A DNA stretch of 64,000 bases, taken from assembly GCF_947179515.1 (NCBI RefSeq), contig NC_067481.1:3199570-3263569 (forward strand), written 5' to 3'. The DNA is from Apodemus sylvaticus (taxonomy: Eukaryota; Chordata; Mammalia; Rodentia; Muridae). This document shows, in pieces, positions 34,001 through 48,544 of the stretch; within the stretch, counting starts at the first letter, position 1; the number at the start of each line of letters is the position of its first letter. The translations under genes and the position numbers were made by a program. The notes beneath the pieces were generated by a model that was given only the letters and a program-made list of their open reading frames with translations, was not told where the DNA came from and did not search any database.

Positions 34001-37000
34001 GTGTAGGCCAGGCTGGCCTTGAACTCACCACAGTGCCTGGCCAGACACTGAGCAGTCCTCATGGTCTGCTGGCGCCTGCCAAGGAGGCTCTCCCGATTTT
34101 GTTTGTTTCTGTCATTTTGGGGGGATAGTCTCACTATGATATCCAGGTTGGCCTTGAATTCCTAGGCCCAAGTGATCAAAAGTTGGCCTCCTAGCTTCCA
34201 GGGCCTTGGCATGTCAGCTATATTTAGAGGCAGAGGCTCATTTACTGGTTACGTGTACTAGTATGTACATAGACTGCTAAAATCTCCACCTGACATTCTG
34301 GGAGTGCATATTTTAAAATGCAGAGTATTGGCAGGGATGGTGCACACCTCTAATCCCAGCACTCGGCAAGTAGGTAGCTCTCTGAGTTTGAGGCCAGCCT
34401 GGTCTATAGAGCAAGTTCCAGGAGAGCCAGGGCTACGGACTGGGGCTGCCTCAAAAACAAGCAAGCAAATCCACAAAATACAAGATGTTTACTTTCCCCA
34501 CGGTCTAACTGGTTTGATCTTAGCAGGTGACACAATATGCAAGATGACAGAAACTTTAAGGTACTACTGAGCATGTGTGACTGTCAAAGTCCTCTCTGGC
34601 ACTGACTACAGATGTATGCGCGTTGGAAGACAGAAGCCCCTGACTTGATGATATTATGGAAAAGTTGTGTGGTGGCACCTTGCGGTCAGAACAAGCCTTT
34701 GGCCCATACAGTCCTGAAGTGTAACAACTCTCTACCCCCAGCACCTGAGTGGAAGCACCTGGGAGCCTCTCAGGAAACACTGGGTGACTGAGTACTGCTC
34801 AGGTGACTTAGGGACAGTGCTGGGCAGAGAAGAAAGGCTCAGGGTAGCATCCTGTGATGAAAGGCAGGGGGATTTCATGGACTGAGTTGTGTACATAGTT
34901 GTTTGGAGGCCAGGTAGAGCTACACAGTGAAATCCTGTTTTACAGATTACACACACACACACACACGTACACACATACACTCATATGTACTAGCTCAAAA
35001 CAAACAAACAAACAAATAACAACAACTAGAACTGCAGGAAGGGGCTGGAGAGATGGCTCAGCGGTTAAGAGACTGACTGCTCCTCCAGAAGTCCCGGGTT
35101 CAATTCCCAGCAACCACATGGTGGCTCACAACCATCCGTAATGAGATCTGATGGCCTCTTCTGGAGTATCTGAAGACAGCTACGGTGTACTCACATATAG
35201 TAATAAAGAAATCGTTTAAAAAGAAAAAGAAAAACAAAAGAACTGCAGGCAGGCAGAGAACCAGGCTGCACCCACCCAGCAGGTCTTGTTTCCCCTGCCT
35301 GTGTATATTTAAGGTGACGCAACCTTTGAGCATAATTTCCCTGGACAGCTCCACAAAGCTACCTTTGGTTTAGTATTGCTGACTGAAAAACAAAAGCAAA
35401 ATAAAAAACCAACAGAAATGGATATTTAAAATCCAGTATTATGCATGTAAAAATTGTCTTGTGTTTTTTGTCTGTTAAGTGTGTCGTCATACACACGCCT
35501 CGGCCAGCCGTCACACACACACCTCTCCTACACACACCTCAGCCTTTGGCTCCCACCGCAGGGAATGGAGCCTGAACCCTGTGCATGCTAGGCAGGCCAT
35601 TTTACAAAATTATATGTTTGTGTGTGTGTGTGTGTCTGTCTGTCTCTGTATGTGTATCTGTCTGTGTGTCTCTGTTTGTCTCTGTATATGTGTGTGTTCT
35701 GTCTGTCTTTACATACACACACACACCAGTATATATATAAATTGTGTATCTGTGTGTGTCTGTATGTGCATCTGTGTGTACATGTGCACTCAAAGGTGTC
35801 CAAGGAGACCAGAAGAAGGTGTTGAACCTCCGGGAGCCAGAGTCACGGGTCTTTATAAGCTGCCTGACGTGGGTGCTGGGAACTGAACTTGGATATTCTG
35901 GAAGCACAACATGATCTCTTAACCTCTGAGCCATCTTCCCAGCGCTCAGTGCCTCGCAGGCCAGCTGCAGCTACCTGCTCTGTCGTGGCTCAGGCCTCTG
36001 TGGGTGCCAGGGTAGAGAGGGCCGGCCCGTGAGCCGCGAGCGAGCCTCTTTTGGAATCAGATTCCCATTACTTGGGAGCTTCTGGTTATCCCTTCCTTTT
36101 GTGGAAATTGGATTTTGGCAGGAACGAGGCCCCGGGGCAGAACAATTGGGGGTGGGGGGTGGGGGTGGGGAGGCAACCTGGGAAGGGCTGGGGTTTCCTG
36201 CTTGGATGGGGAAAGTGAAGGGGCACCTTTGTCTCCCACTGACAAACGTCTCTTTCTGACCTCCTGTCTGGAGGCCTGACCCAGCAACTTGGCCTCTCCC
36301 GGTGCTGGGGACACCCAAATATGGCAATGCAAGTGGGCCCTGATGCTCCTGCGTGGAGTGGTTCTGCTGGCCATCCTCAGGCCCCACAGGGTCCCTGGCA
36401 GCCCCTCTCGAGGGTGGTACCTGAACGCATCCATCACTGTCCTGTACGCCTCGTTACGGTGCTTCATGCCCACTAGGCTGGTGGTCCACTGCTGCAGGAT
36501 GCGTTTCTTCTCCATGACAATGGTGTCAATCTCTGTGCTGGCCTGAAGAGGGGGGGGGGGACATGGACATGGCTGGCAGCAATGGCTTACAGAGGGCCAG
36601 GCCAGGTGCAGGTGAAGGGCGGGGAGGCGGGGCTTGCTCTTACCTCAGTCACTGCTTTCCTGAGGACCCGGGTGTCCTCAGCCTGGGACAAGTATTGAGC
36701 CTCAAACAGGGCGATGTTTTCTTCTAGCTGGTGTGCCCTTTCGGTGAGCTGGTCCACAAACAGGTCCTGGGAGAAAGAGAGGAGGTCAGGCAGAGCTGTC
36801 CGCAGCTGAGGTCAGTTCTCCGCCATGGCCACAAGGCCGAGCACCTCCTGTGGGCAGAGGTTTCTTGGCTCATGGAGGATACCTGCTTTTTCTTCTCTAT
36901 CTCCGCATGCATCTTCTCTGCCTCCGTCTTCTTCACTACCTGCTTCATGACTTGAATGTCGTCGCGCACATCCTGGTCTATGTTCTGCATGTAGAAGAGG

Positions 37001-38262
37001 TGCAGAGCCAGGCTCTCCATGTCGGTCTGCAGGGCGGCCACTGTGGGGGAGGAAGCTGCTCAGTGCCCGTCCTGGGGCCTGACCCCTGGGGCAGCACTCT
37101 GCCCTGTGACCTCTTCCTTCACAGAGAAACTGGAGACTCTTGGAACCCTGGCTGCCGGGAACAGGTTCCATGGATCAGGCTCCTGAGCTGGCTACGTGGA
37201 CCAGGCTGTTGGAACTCACAGGAATCCCCCTGTTTTTGCTTCCCAAGGGCTGGGATTAAAGACCTGTGGCATCAAGCTCTGATGGAGATGAATCTTTATT
37301 TTTCAGAGAATCTGTTCGTATCTGCGTCAAATGAGATGCAGATTGGCCTCAAACTACTGATTCTCCTGCCTCCACCACTTTCCCAGGGCTAGGATTATAG
37401 GCATGTACCTATACATACATACTACCTCTGTGTGTGTGTGTGTGTGTAACCACATGTGTTCAGTTGTATAGAAGTTAGAGAAAGAGCCAGCTGGTTTCTT
37501 TTATCTCTATCTTACTGGCTTTTAAACTTTCTTCTTCTTCTTCTTCTTCTTCTTCTTCTTCTTCTTCTTCTTCTTCTTCTTCTTCTTCTTCTTCTCCTCC
37601 TCCTCCTCCTCCTCCTCCTCCTCTCCTCCTCTTCCTCCTCATTCTTCTCCTTCTTCTTCCTTTTCTTCCTCCTCCTCTTCTTTGTGTGCATGGGTGCTTT
37701 GCCTATGTGTGTGTGTGTGTGTGTATACACCACATATATGCCTGGTACTTTCATAGACCAGAAGAGGACACAAGACTCCCTAGAAGTGGATTCGCAGACA
37801 GTTGTGAGCTGCCATGAGAACCCAGGTCCTCTGCAAGAGCAGCCAGTGCTCTTAACTGCTGGCATGCCTTATTGTTTGATGAGATTTCTCATGGTACCTG
37901 GAGCTGGTTGATCTGGCAAGCCTGACTGGCCAGCAAGCCCTCAGGACCTTCCTGTCTCTTCCACCCAGCAATAGGACTACAAGTGGGCTCCACTGTGCCA
38001 AGGTTAGGGGGGGTACTTGGCATTCAGACACAGATTCTTACTTTTGGACAGAGAGCACCGCTCCATAGAGTTGTATTCCCAGCCCCTGCATGACTCTAAA
38101 GACTTCCACCCTGCCTTGGAAGGATGCCAACGTCACCAGAGGGCAGAAAGGAGCAAGCGCACACTGAGTGGTCAGATGCGGTGGTGCAGGTCCACCACTT
38201 CAGCACTCCGGAAGCAGAGGCAGGAGGGGTACAGGTTCTAGGCCAGCCAGAGCAATGCACAG

Positions 38263-38306
<44 letters not shown>

Positions 38307-39560
38307 TTGTGTCTATACATCCCATATCTGCAAGTTACCACAGCCTGCCTCCTAGCACACTGCAGAGACTAAGGTTTTCCCAGAATGGTGTTGGATAAGG
38401 TCTCACATCTATCTCATGGGTTTCCTACCACTTGAGAGCGGGAAGCAGCTTGGACACAACACAAAGGCCCTTTGGAGGAAGGAGCTCCAAGCACAGTAAG
38501 CAGGTTTGACTTCCATTGAAGGTTCTGTACAGACAGACCCTTGCTAGTGCAGCTGCAAGGTGCTGTGCCCCTCAGCTGGTGCAGCTGCTGGTGCAGCTGG
38601 TGTGGGGGCTTGTCCCTCAGGCAGGGCCTCACAGCTCCAATGGATTCCCCATAACAAAACTCACAGGGGACTTGCTGTGAGGCTAGTACGATGAGGTATG
38701 AAGGATGCTACACTTCAGTCAGCACTTGTTTGCTCCACCTGGGGGTTAGTTAGCCCAGTGGTGAGCACCTGCCTAGCATGTGCAAGGCCCTGGCTCCACC
38801 CCCAACACTGCAAAAAAAAAAATTGGCGGTTATAAGTAATACATAGATAGGTTTCCACTGATAAATAAGTAACATTGGTCAGCAGTTAAGAGCAGAGGAC
38901 CTGGGTCCAGTCGTTCCCAGTATGAACATGGCTGGTCACGAGGAGCTGGGACCCAAAGCTCTTTCCTTGCCCACGTATGTTCCAGATGTACACACAGTGT
39001 GCATACATGCATGCAGGAAAAACACTCCGACAGACACAAGGCAGGCGTGTTGCACTCAGAGGGCAGAGGCAGGCAGATTTCCACTAGTTTGAGGCTATCC
39101 AGATGTACACAGTAAGTTCCAGGCCAGTCAGGGCTACATAGTAAGACCCTGTCTTACAACAACAACAACAACCACAATACAACAACAACAACACCCCACC
39201 CACACTCTTAAAAGAGAAATAAATCTTCTAGAAATAAGAACATTTAAAAAGAGCTGGAGAGATGGTTCAGAAGTTAAGAGCACTGACTGCTCTTCCAGAG
39301 GTCTTGGGTTCAATTCCCAGCAACCACATGGTGGTTCACAACCATCTGTAATGAGATTGGATGCCCTCTTCTGGTGTGTCTGAAGAGAGCAATGGTGTAC
39401 TCATATACATAAAATAAATAAATCTTTACCAGACAGTAGTGGCGCACACCTTTAATCCCAGCACTTGGGAGGCAGAGGCAGGTGGACTTCCGAGTTCGAG
39501 GTCTACAGAGTGAGATCCAGGACAGCCAAGGCTATTCAGAGAAACCATGTCTCGAAAAGC

Positions 39561-39604
<44 letters not shown>

Positions 39605-39605
39605 A

Positions 39606-39637
<32 letters not shown>

Positions 39638-42600
39638 AAAAAGAAAAAAGAAAAAGAAAGAAAGAAAGGTTTGTGTACTAGCACAGAACATCGCCTGTTC
39701 AAATGGCGGAGCTACTTAGAAAGCTGAAATGTGTGTCGGTGGTTGGGAGAGGGCGTGTTGAGTCAGGTGTCCTTGAAGGATGCGGCTTACACTTGGCACT
39801 GGGGCGCACGCTGGCTTCCGGGGAGGGAGGCTGGAAGGAGGGAGCCAGGCTAGAGCTGACTCGTGGTGCGTTGGGTTTCTCTCTGCACAACCCGATGCTT
39901 CCTCTGGGTGCTGGAGGAGAGGGCTCCGTTGTTTCCGGTTTTAGTCAGTTGCCTGCGAAGAGCCTGGTGCTGGCAGCAGTGTACCAGCTTTCATCTGTGA
40001 TGTCTTAAGGTATTTCTTCTGTTCTTCCTGTGCCACCTTCTGTCTGCCTAACACACGTTGAGGCAGCGGAAGGAGACGAGAGTTCACTGGGCACCCGGGG
40101 ACCATCTTTTTAGCTCTGACTTATTTGGGACAGTTTCTATTCAGAGAACTTGTCTGTTTCAAGCTCATGTAGGAATTCCTTCCTCCAGGTTAAGTGATAG
40201 TAAACAGGGCATGCTCGCCCTCGGGGCAGGCGCCACCTGACGCCCTCCTAACGTGGGAGGTCTTTAGAGAGGTTAACAAGTGTGGTCACTATGGTGGCCT
40301 TCCAATCCTCTGAAGAGGAGATCGGGACACAGAGGGATGGCGGCCACACAGAATCTCAGGGCCCCCCGAGTGGGGGGAGCAGCCCCGACTGTCCTGTAGG
40401 GAGGCATGTCTGTCGATGAAGCAGCCTTGTCTGGGACTTCGGTGTTGCGACCGAAGCTGGCTGCCTCCTGCCCCCACCTGAACAAGCAGGGGTGTGTATC
40501 ACACACTTACCTAAGCATGCCAACCAAGGTCAACTTGTCTTTGCCGGATGAGTGACTGAGTCAATATTTCAATTGTTCTTCTAAATTTTCATTCCTTCAA
40601 GTATTAGCGAACATAAATTGATTTCAAACTTAACTGCCTGGAACCCATTTTCCTCTTCTGGAGTGCTTGCTTAAGCACCCCCCTGCCCCTTCCCCTGGTA
40701 TTTGTCTTGGCTGTCTCAAAAGGGATTCGAGTACCCTTTGTCATAAAAACAAGGTAGGCAGGTGGGGGGCAGGGGGCAGACAGGTGTGTGTGTGTCTTGC
40801 ATGACTCCCCTAGCTTTGTCCCTTTCTGTCTATTGTATATCAAAGGGAGATTAAGGGGTGGCCCAGCCCTTCAGGGAGCCCTTCAAGGGACAGAAGCCAG
40901 CCTGGTCCATGAGCTGTGTGGTAGGAGCCACTTAGCATGAAGCTTCCCCAGCTCTATGGCTGGGGGCCTCCCAGCAGGTGGGCGGCAGGACAGGGACCAC
41001 AGAGTGTGCCTGCAGCATGCTCCAAGGTCTATAATAACAGAAAGCGGGAGTGGGCATGGGGGTGGGGGTGGGGGGCGGTGGGTGCGGGGCTTCCGTTTCA
41101 ATGCCACGCCCTTCCTTGGGTGCTTTCTCTTGATTCGGGGTAAGTAGGGAGAGGTTCTTGATGTGGGTTGAATGCGTCCCCTCAAAATACAATCGGCTGG
41201 GAACCCAGTCCCTAGTGCGACAGTGCAGCGAACAGGGGTGGGGCACAGCAGATGGGACCGCACAGGTCACATGCCTCTGCCCTGGATGTGTCAGATTAGT
41301 GCAGGGTGACAGTTGCCTGTCTCTGGTCCTCTCTCCTCTCTGCTCTTCAGCTAGTAACTAGAGCATCACTGGACACATGTTGGTCCCTCCACGTTAGACA
41401 CCTTTTCTTCCCAGAACCACGTGACAGATGGTTTGGTGGGTTGCACACTCGGTGTGCATGAAGGCCCCCAGATTTGATCCCCAGCACTGTGGACGACGCC
41501 AGGTGGAGTGTGGTACAGGACACACAATACCAGCGAGGAGGGGATGGAAGCAGGAGGGTCAGACGTTCAAGATCACCCCACGGAACAAGTTTGGGGCCAG
41601 CCTGGGCTACATGGCACACTGCCTCCAAAAAATATTTTTAAAAAATTTAAAAAATAAAACAAAACCCTGTTCATCACCAGTGTCACAGCAGATTCTGTTA
41701 TAGAATATAACGCCCAAACAGAAAAGGAAAGCACAGAATTCTTACCTGCACTCGTCGGGGTTCAAAACACATTGTGCCAGAACAGTGCACCTGTTTTGTT
41801 TCATTTACCTTTGTTCCTTCCCCCCCTATTATATTAGTAATAAAGTTGAAAAAGAAAACTGGAAACATCAAAATACACGAAGACCAGGTGCGAGGACTGC
41901 TAGGTCCTCCGCTCGCTGATCAGTGAGGGGGCGTGGCTTCAGTGGGGACACCGCACACCGCGAGGCCCGTCTCACGTGACCCCAGGCTTCCTGGGCTCCT
42001 CTCCGCTGTCCCTCAGCAACTCTGGCTGTGGCTGTCTGGATTGGGGCACTGCCTGACCCAGCGCTTGTGCCCAGCAGCACGGCCCCTCCCAGTGCCGAGT
42101 CCCACCCACTCCGCATCCTCTGCATTCGTCGTTTGGACCACCGTGGGCCCTTCTGTACACATCCACCCCAGTGAGCCGCACTGCAGGGTCATTGCTTTGC
42201 CGGGATCTTTAACGACACGCACATGCTCAGGGGCTAGGCACGGCCGCGCTGGCCTTGGGTGTCGGGGTTCACGGGGTGCCTTACGCTTCTTTCGTTCCTC
42301 GTTGGCGGTGGCGCAGGTCTTGTTGTAGAGGGCGCGGGCGCACTGCAGCTCCTCCTCCTTCCTCCTCCGCTCGCAGGCGGCCAGAGAGTGGCGGTCGTGG
42401 CTCTTCTCCAGCTGCATCTGCAGGCGGGCCAGGTGCTGCTGGACGCCGTAGAGGTTCACGCCCAGCTCCTGCCTCTGGTTTCGGGTTTGCTTGGTGGCCA
42501 CGTCCTGTATCAGAGAGAGACGCGGGGTCGAGGCAGGTCCGTGGGGGCCCCCGCTGCCACTGCGGGCTGGGAGGAAGGCAGGAACCGTCCGTCCGTACAT

Positions 42601-42769
42601 ACCAGCTCTTGGATGTCCAGCTTCAGTTTGTCCATCTGCCGGTTGAGGTAGCTCTTCAGGGCCTCCTGGAATCTGATCATCAGGGGCTAAGGCAACAGAG
42701 AGCCACAAGCAGTCAGTTATTTCAAGTCCAAGGTGGCAGTGCTCTGCTGAGCGGTCCAGTGCTTGCTGG

Positions 42770-42809
<40 letters not shown>

Positions 42810-45800
42810 CTTTCTTTCTCCCTCTCTCTGACTTCTGTCTCAGTCTGTCTGTCTGTTTCTGTGGGGGTGGTATGGGCAGACACAGATGATTTCCCAGCCA
42901 AGACTCCCCCCTTTTCCCTCATTAATTAATTAATTAATTAATTAACATCCCGACTGCTCCCCCTCCCACTTGTCCCCCCCTATCGCTCCTCCTCCCATTC
43001 CCCCTCACCTCTGAGAAAGGGGAAGTCCCCCCCTGGGTACCAACCCACCCCAGCACTTCAAGTCATTGCAAGACTAGGTCCACAAGACAAGACAGCCCAT
43101 CTAGGGGAACAGGATCCACAGGCAGGCAGGCAACAGAGCCAGGGTAAGCCCCTGCCCCAACCTTCAGGGACCTGCAGGCAACCAAGTGGAAGCCACAAAT
43201 CCTGGGCACCTTTTGGCCCACACCAGATACTGCAGAGATTTGGCTGAAGGATATGGCTGCTGGGGGGGGGGTGTCAGCCTAGACTCGCCAGGGACAGTAA
43301 GGGCGATGACACCCAGCGCAGCAGTGTGAAGTGAGGGCCCGGGGGATTTTCCCAGTATGCCCTGGACTCCTCAGCTCCCTGGAGCACTGCAGCTCTCCAA
43401 ATGTGTCGCTAAAATCAAGGCTGCCTTTCTCCCGTGCTGTGGGCCTGGACCGAGGACCTTTGGTGTGGATGACAGGAGGGAGGGACACTATCCCCGTCTC
43501 CCTCAAGCATCCTGCATCGTTGGGACATATTTTTAGTTGTCAGGACAGAGGTCAGAGATTTGGGTCAATGTCCTATAGGGCCCAGGTCTCTCAACAAAAC
43601 ACAAAGCAAAGCAAACAAAAATAGTAGAGTCAAGGGTGTTTTTGATTTTGTTTTGTCAATTTGACACGACTGGAGTCATCTGAGAAGAGGGAACCTTAAC
43701 TGAGAGAATGCCCCCATTACACTGGCTTAGAGGCAAGACTGTGGGACATTTTCTTGATTGATGATTGATGCGGGAGGGCCCCGCCCACTGTGGGTGGAGC
43801 CAAAGCTAGGCTGATGGTCCTGGGGTATATAAGAAAGCGACCGAGCAAGCCAAGGTGAAGCAAGTGGGTCAGCAGTGCTCCTCCATGGCCTCTGCATCAG
43901 CTCCTGCCTCCTGGTTCCTACCCTGAACTGTAACTATCGACAGAAATAAACTTTTTACAGTGTTTATCACTCGGACAGAAAACAAACGAAGGCAGGAGGT
44001 GTAGCTGATGAGCAGCCACGAGGCAGCTAGCACCGAAATGTTGGTCAGGGGTAGAAAGAGCCCACGTGACTTCCCCCTGCACGGGGTGACAGCAAAACCC
44101 CAGGGCGTTTTCTTACGTGGTCTGGGTCCAGCACCATCAGTTGGGCGCCTTCCTCCTCTGCCTCGTCACTCCCTTCAGACGTGGCTCTTTCCATCAGTGC
44201 CTCGGGGCTGAGGGTCTGGACCTGGTCTAGGAACTGTATCCGGGTTTCTTCACGGGCTCTGATAGGTGACGGCACTGCAGAGGTCAGGGAGAGACAGCAA
44301 AAGTCACCAAGGCTTGGCTGTCGCGTTCTGGGGGCGTGGGCGTCAATGCTCGTCCTGCTCTCACAGGGCATATTATTGGGCGTGAGCAGGCAGAGAGAGA
44401 GCCTTCCAGGGTCTCTGGCTTGCCGGTGGAATCAGCTGGCGCTGACTCAAGGCATCCCACAGGACCAGCCACATCCTAGCAGTGGATGGGGGTACCCAGG
44501 TGAAGGGTGGAAAGAAAGGGGGGCCCTTACTGTGGGGCTTTTGGGTTCTTTTAAAAAAAATGAAGTTCGGGGTGGGGATGGGAAGATGGTTTAAAATGCT
44601 GCTATTCAAGAACAAAAGTTTGGTTCCCAGCACTATGTCAGGCAGTTCACACTGCTTAACTCCAACTCAGAGGGATCTGATGCCCTCTTCTGGCCTCCTT
44701 GAGTACTGCACTCATGAGACCTACTGCATATATATGCACACAAGTCAAAAAAAAAAAAAAAGTTAAAATGATTGAAGCCAGGTAGTGGTGGTGCATGCTT
44801 TTAATCCCAGCACTTGGGAGGCAGAGGCAGGTGGATTTCTGAGTTCAAGGCCAGCCTGGTCTACAGAGTGAGTTCCGGGACAGCCAGGGCTACACAGAAA
44901 AACCCTGTCTCAAAAAACCAAAACCAAAACCAAAACCAAAACAAGAAATTAGGTCATAGAGACCCTTTCCTCCTTCTGTAGTGATTACTTATCTGTTTTG
45001 ACCCGGAGTCTCCCCATGCGGGCCTGGTTGGCCCAGAAATCACTATGTAGACCAGGCTAACTTTGAACCCACAGAGAGAGATCTCCTGCCTCCGGAGCAC
45101 TGCTGGGACTATCACACTGGCTGCTGAGCAGACTGGCTGTATCTATTGTACCCTGCTGCTCAGAGCAGAAATTGGAACACAAGTACTCAACAGATCAGCA
45201 CTGCACAGACAAGACAAATGAAACACACGGTCAAGGCCTGGCATGGTCCTGCACACCTAGAGTCCTAGCACTTAGGAATTCAAGACCAGTCTTAAAGCAC
45301 CTAAGGGGTTCGAGGGCATCCTGGGCTCTGAGGGACTGCATTGACTTTTATTCATTGATTACTTTTTATTCTGTGTATGGGTCTGTGAACATGAGGGCGG
45401 GTCCCCACAGAGACCAGAGGAGTTGGATACCCCTGGAGCTTGAATTACAGGTGATTGTAAGCCGCCTGGTGTGGGTGCTGGGGATTGAACTCGGATCCTC
45501 TGGAAGAGCAGTATGTGCTCTTAGCTGCGGGGTCATCTCTCCAGCCCCGCCACCCTGTTTCAAACAAGACAATCCCTACAGGTGAGCTCCAGGAACAAAC
45601 TGTGCAGGTAAAGCTATGGGGAGTGTGAACCGTGGGACAGGAGCTGGTCCAGCGAAACCGATCTTGGGCATGCCTCCCTGGAGAGGAAGCAGAGGGTTTC
45701 CCGGGGCCAGTCGGCAGACAGCTGGCCCACTTACAAAATCAACCAGCATGCCTGGTGGGCATTTGCCATTCTGTGAGCTTGCCGGCATGTGTGGGACAGA

Positions 45801-46149
45801 CCTCCAGGGGACAGTCCTCCAGGGGCTGCCCCCTTCATGTAGCCATCCCACAGGCAGGACAATGGTGACAGTGGATCGGATGTGCAGTGTCTGCACCGTC
45901 TTACTGCCTCTGTACACCCAACTCACCTTGTGCTGAGGGCCTAGCTTTGTCTGGGGCTTAGTGGCTCAAGGGCTCTCCTGCTTCAGGTTTCACACTGCTG
46001 GGACTGTGGCGTGAAGCACTGCACCCATTTCTGTGGACCAGGCCTTGTGTGTGCCTGGCAAGTCCCACCAGTGAGCTGCATCTGGAACCACTGTCCCATT
46101 TTTACTAGGCTACATGGACCCTTGTTTTCTAATTTTCTTTCTTTCTTTT

Positions 46150-46224
<75 letters not shown>

Positions 46225-48503
46225 CATCTGCATTTACCTTTTAAAGCAGAATGTGATTGGGTATTATTATTTCCATTCACAAACCTTGCTGAGTTACAAG
46301 ACCTAGGGAAACTTAGGGTTTTGTTCTTGGTACTTCGGAAAAAAACGAGCCACTCGGGGCATTCCTCTGTCAAGTTGTTTTCTTTTTCTTTAAAGATTTG
46401 TTTATTTATTTTATTTATATGTAAGTACACTGTAGCTGTCTGAAGACACACTGGAAGAGGGCATGGGATCCCACTACAGATGGTTGTGAGCCATCATGTG
46501 GTTGCTGGGATTTGAACTCAGAACCTCTGGAAGAGCAGTCGGTGCTCCTAACTGCTGAGCCATCCCCTCCAGCCAGCCCTGGCCCCTGTTTTCAGTGTGT
46601 GGCTTTGTGAGCTGGAGCCTGTTACCTGACTCCTCCTGAGGCGTTTCCTCGGGTTCCAGGGGAAGATCGTCAATGTCTGAGGGAGTCAGACTTCCCATAA
46701 TGCTCAGCCTGAAGCGGTGCCGCGCCCCCATAGGAAAGACTCTTTGATGGGGAGGCTCTGGGGGTCTCTCCTGCAGAAAGAATATCAGGAACCAATTAAC
46801 GAAGACTGCTGTAGTTTGTATGCAGGTTTAATGGCGTTCCCTCCGGACCAAGGTTCTGAATGGACCTGTTAGACCCTCTGCTCTGTTGCCGGAGGCTGGA
46901 AAGAGTACCCTGAACACACTCGTCCTAGGGGCTAGCCTTGGCTCTCTGCACCTCCAGCAAGGGCCTTGTGGGGGACCATTTTCTCTTCTCCCATCTAAAC
47001 ACCTTCTCTCCATACAGATGTCTGGCTCTTTTTCCCACTTGAGATGCAGTCTACTATATAGCCCAGGGTAGCCTGAGACAAAGTCTCGTATGTAGCCCAG
47101 GGTGGCCTGGGTCCTTACAACCCTTATGTCTCTGCCTCCTCAGCGGTAGAATTATAAGCCTGTGCTCTCACCCCTAGCTTGATTTTTGGCATCGGAAGGG
47201 ATTCCTGTAGTTACTGAGCTGGGCCATCAGCACTCAGCAGCAGCTGAGGTAAATGCTGGCCCAGGAGCTGGCGAGACGGGGATTCACCACCCAGTTTACG
47301 AAGAGCAAAGTATGGATGCCCTCATCTCTGCCCGTGAGCCCCACGTCCCGGATGTAGGGAAGGGGAAACAGATCACACAGAAGTGAAAACGTTCATCAAA
47401 GTGGGAGCATCACCTAAAGGCTGGGCTCACAAGACCCTGACACAAAGACCTCACAAGACCCTACATTGTATACAATGTAGAGGAAGAGGAGGAAGAGGAA
47501 GAGGAAAGGGGAGAGGAGAAGGGAGAGGAGGAGGGAGAAGAGGAGGAGCAGCAGGAATAGGAAGGGAAGAGGAGGAGGAGGAGGGAGAGGAGGAGCAGTA
47601 GGAAGAGGAGGGGAAGAAGAAGAGGAGGAAGAAAAGAAGGAGGAGCAGGAGGAGGAAGAAGAGAAGAGGAGGAACAGAGGAAGAACAGGAGGAGGAAGGA
47701 GTAGAAGCAGGAAGAGGAGGGAGAAGAGGAGGAGGAGGAAGAGGAGGAGGAGAGAGGAGGAAGAAGAGGAGGAGGAGCAGGAAGAGGAAGAAGAGGAGGA
47801 GGAGGAAGAAAATAAGGAGGATCAGGAGGAGGAAGAAGAGGAGGAACAGGAGGAGGAAGAAGAGGAGGAACAGGAGGAGGAAGAAGAGGAGGAGCAGGAG
47901 GAGGAAGAAGAGGAGGAGCAGGAGGAGGAAGAAGAGAAGGAGCAGGAGGAGGAAGAAGGAGCAGGAGGAGGAAGAAGAGGAGGAGCAGGAGGAGGAAGAA
48001 GGAGCAGGAGGAGGAAGAAGAGGAGGAGCAAGAGGAGGAAGAAGAGAAAGAGCAGGAGGAGGAAGAAGAGGAGGAGAAGCGGTGGACAGTTGACTCTGGG
48101 AAGGGTGACCTGCCTCCAGGTCCTGTAGGGGAGCCCCAGGGATGCTGAACTGGGTGTTTTGGGGACACGGCTGCCTTTGAATCACCCGTGCCCCTGTAAG
48201 TGACCCCAGTAAGCTCATTGGTTCTCCAAACCGGACTTCTGTGGAATCATTACCTCAGCTTGCTGTGGGCTCACTGTCAGGGGTGGGGTGTGGTCAGGAC
48301 ACATCTGTTGGTGTCTCCCCAGGAAAAGGTCACTCGATGCTTTGTGACCAAATGGAAAGCATTCGTAGGTGACAAATCTGATTCAGAACTTACCTCTGGC
48401 ACTTAAGAAAATAAAATATGCTTTCTACTGCACTTCGGGTTTTTCCCCCTGTAAGTCTGTGACCTGCTTTAAGTTTTGGTGCCAGGCCCTAGGTTCAATC
48501 CCC

Positions 48504-48544
<41 letters not shown>

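Noticed and set aside
37512..37865. Arginine-rich ORF of 117 residues
   Set aside because: Translation of the (CTT/CCT)n tract; no conserved domain.
47451..48218. Long minus-strand ORFs (235-255 residues) rich in Ser, Leu and Pro
   Set aside because: They are translations of the (GGA/GAA)n tract in all frames, with no splice sites or start context, inside Ccdc40 intron 3.
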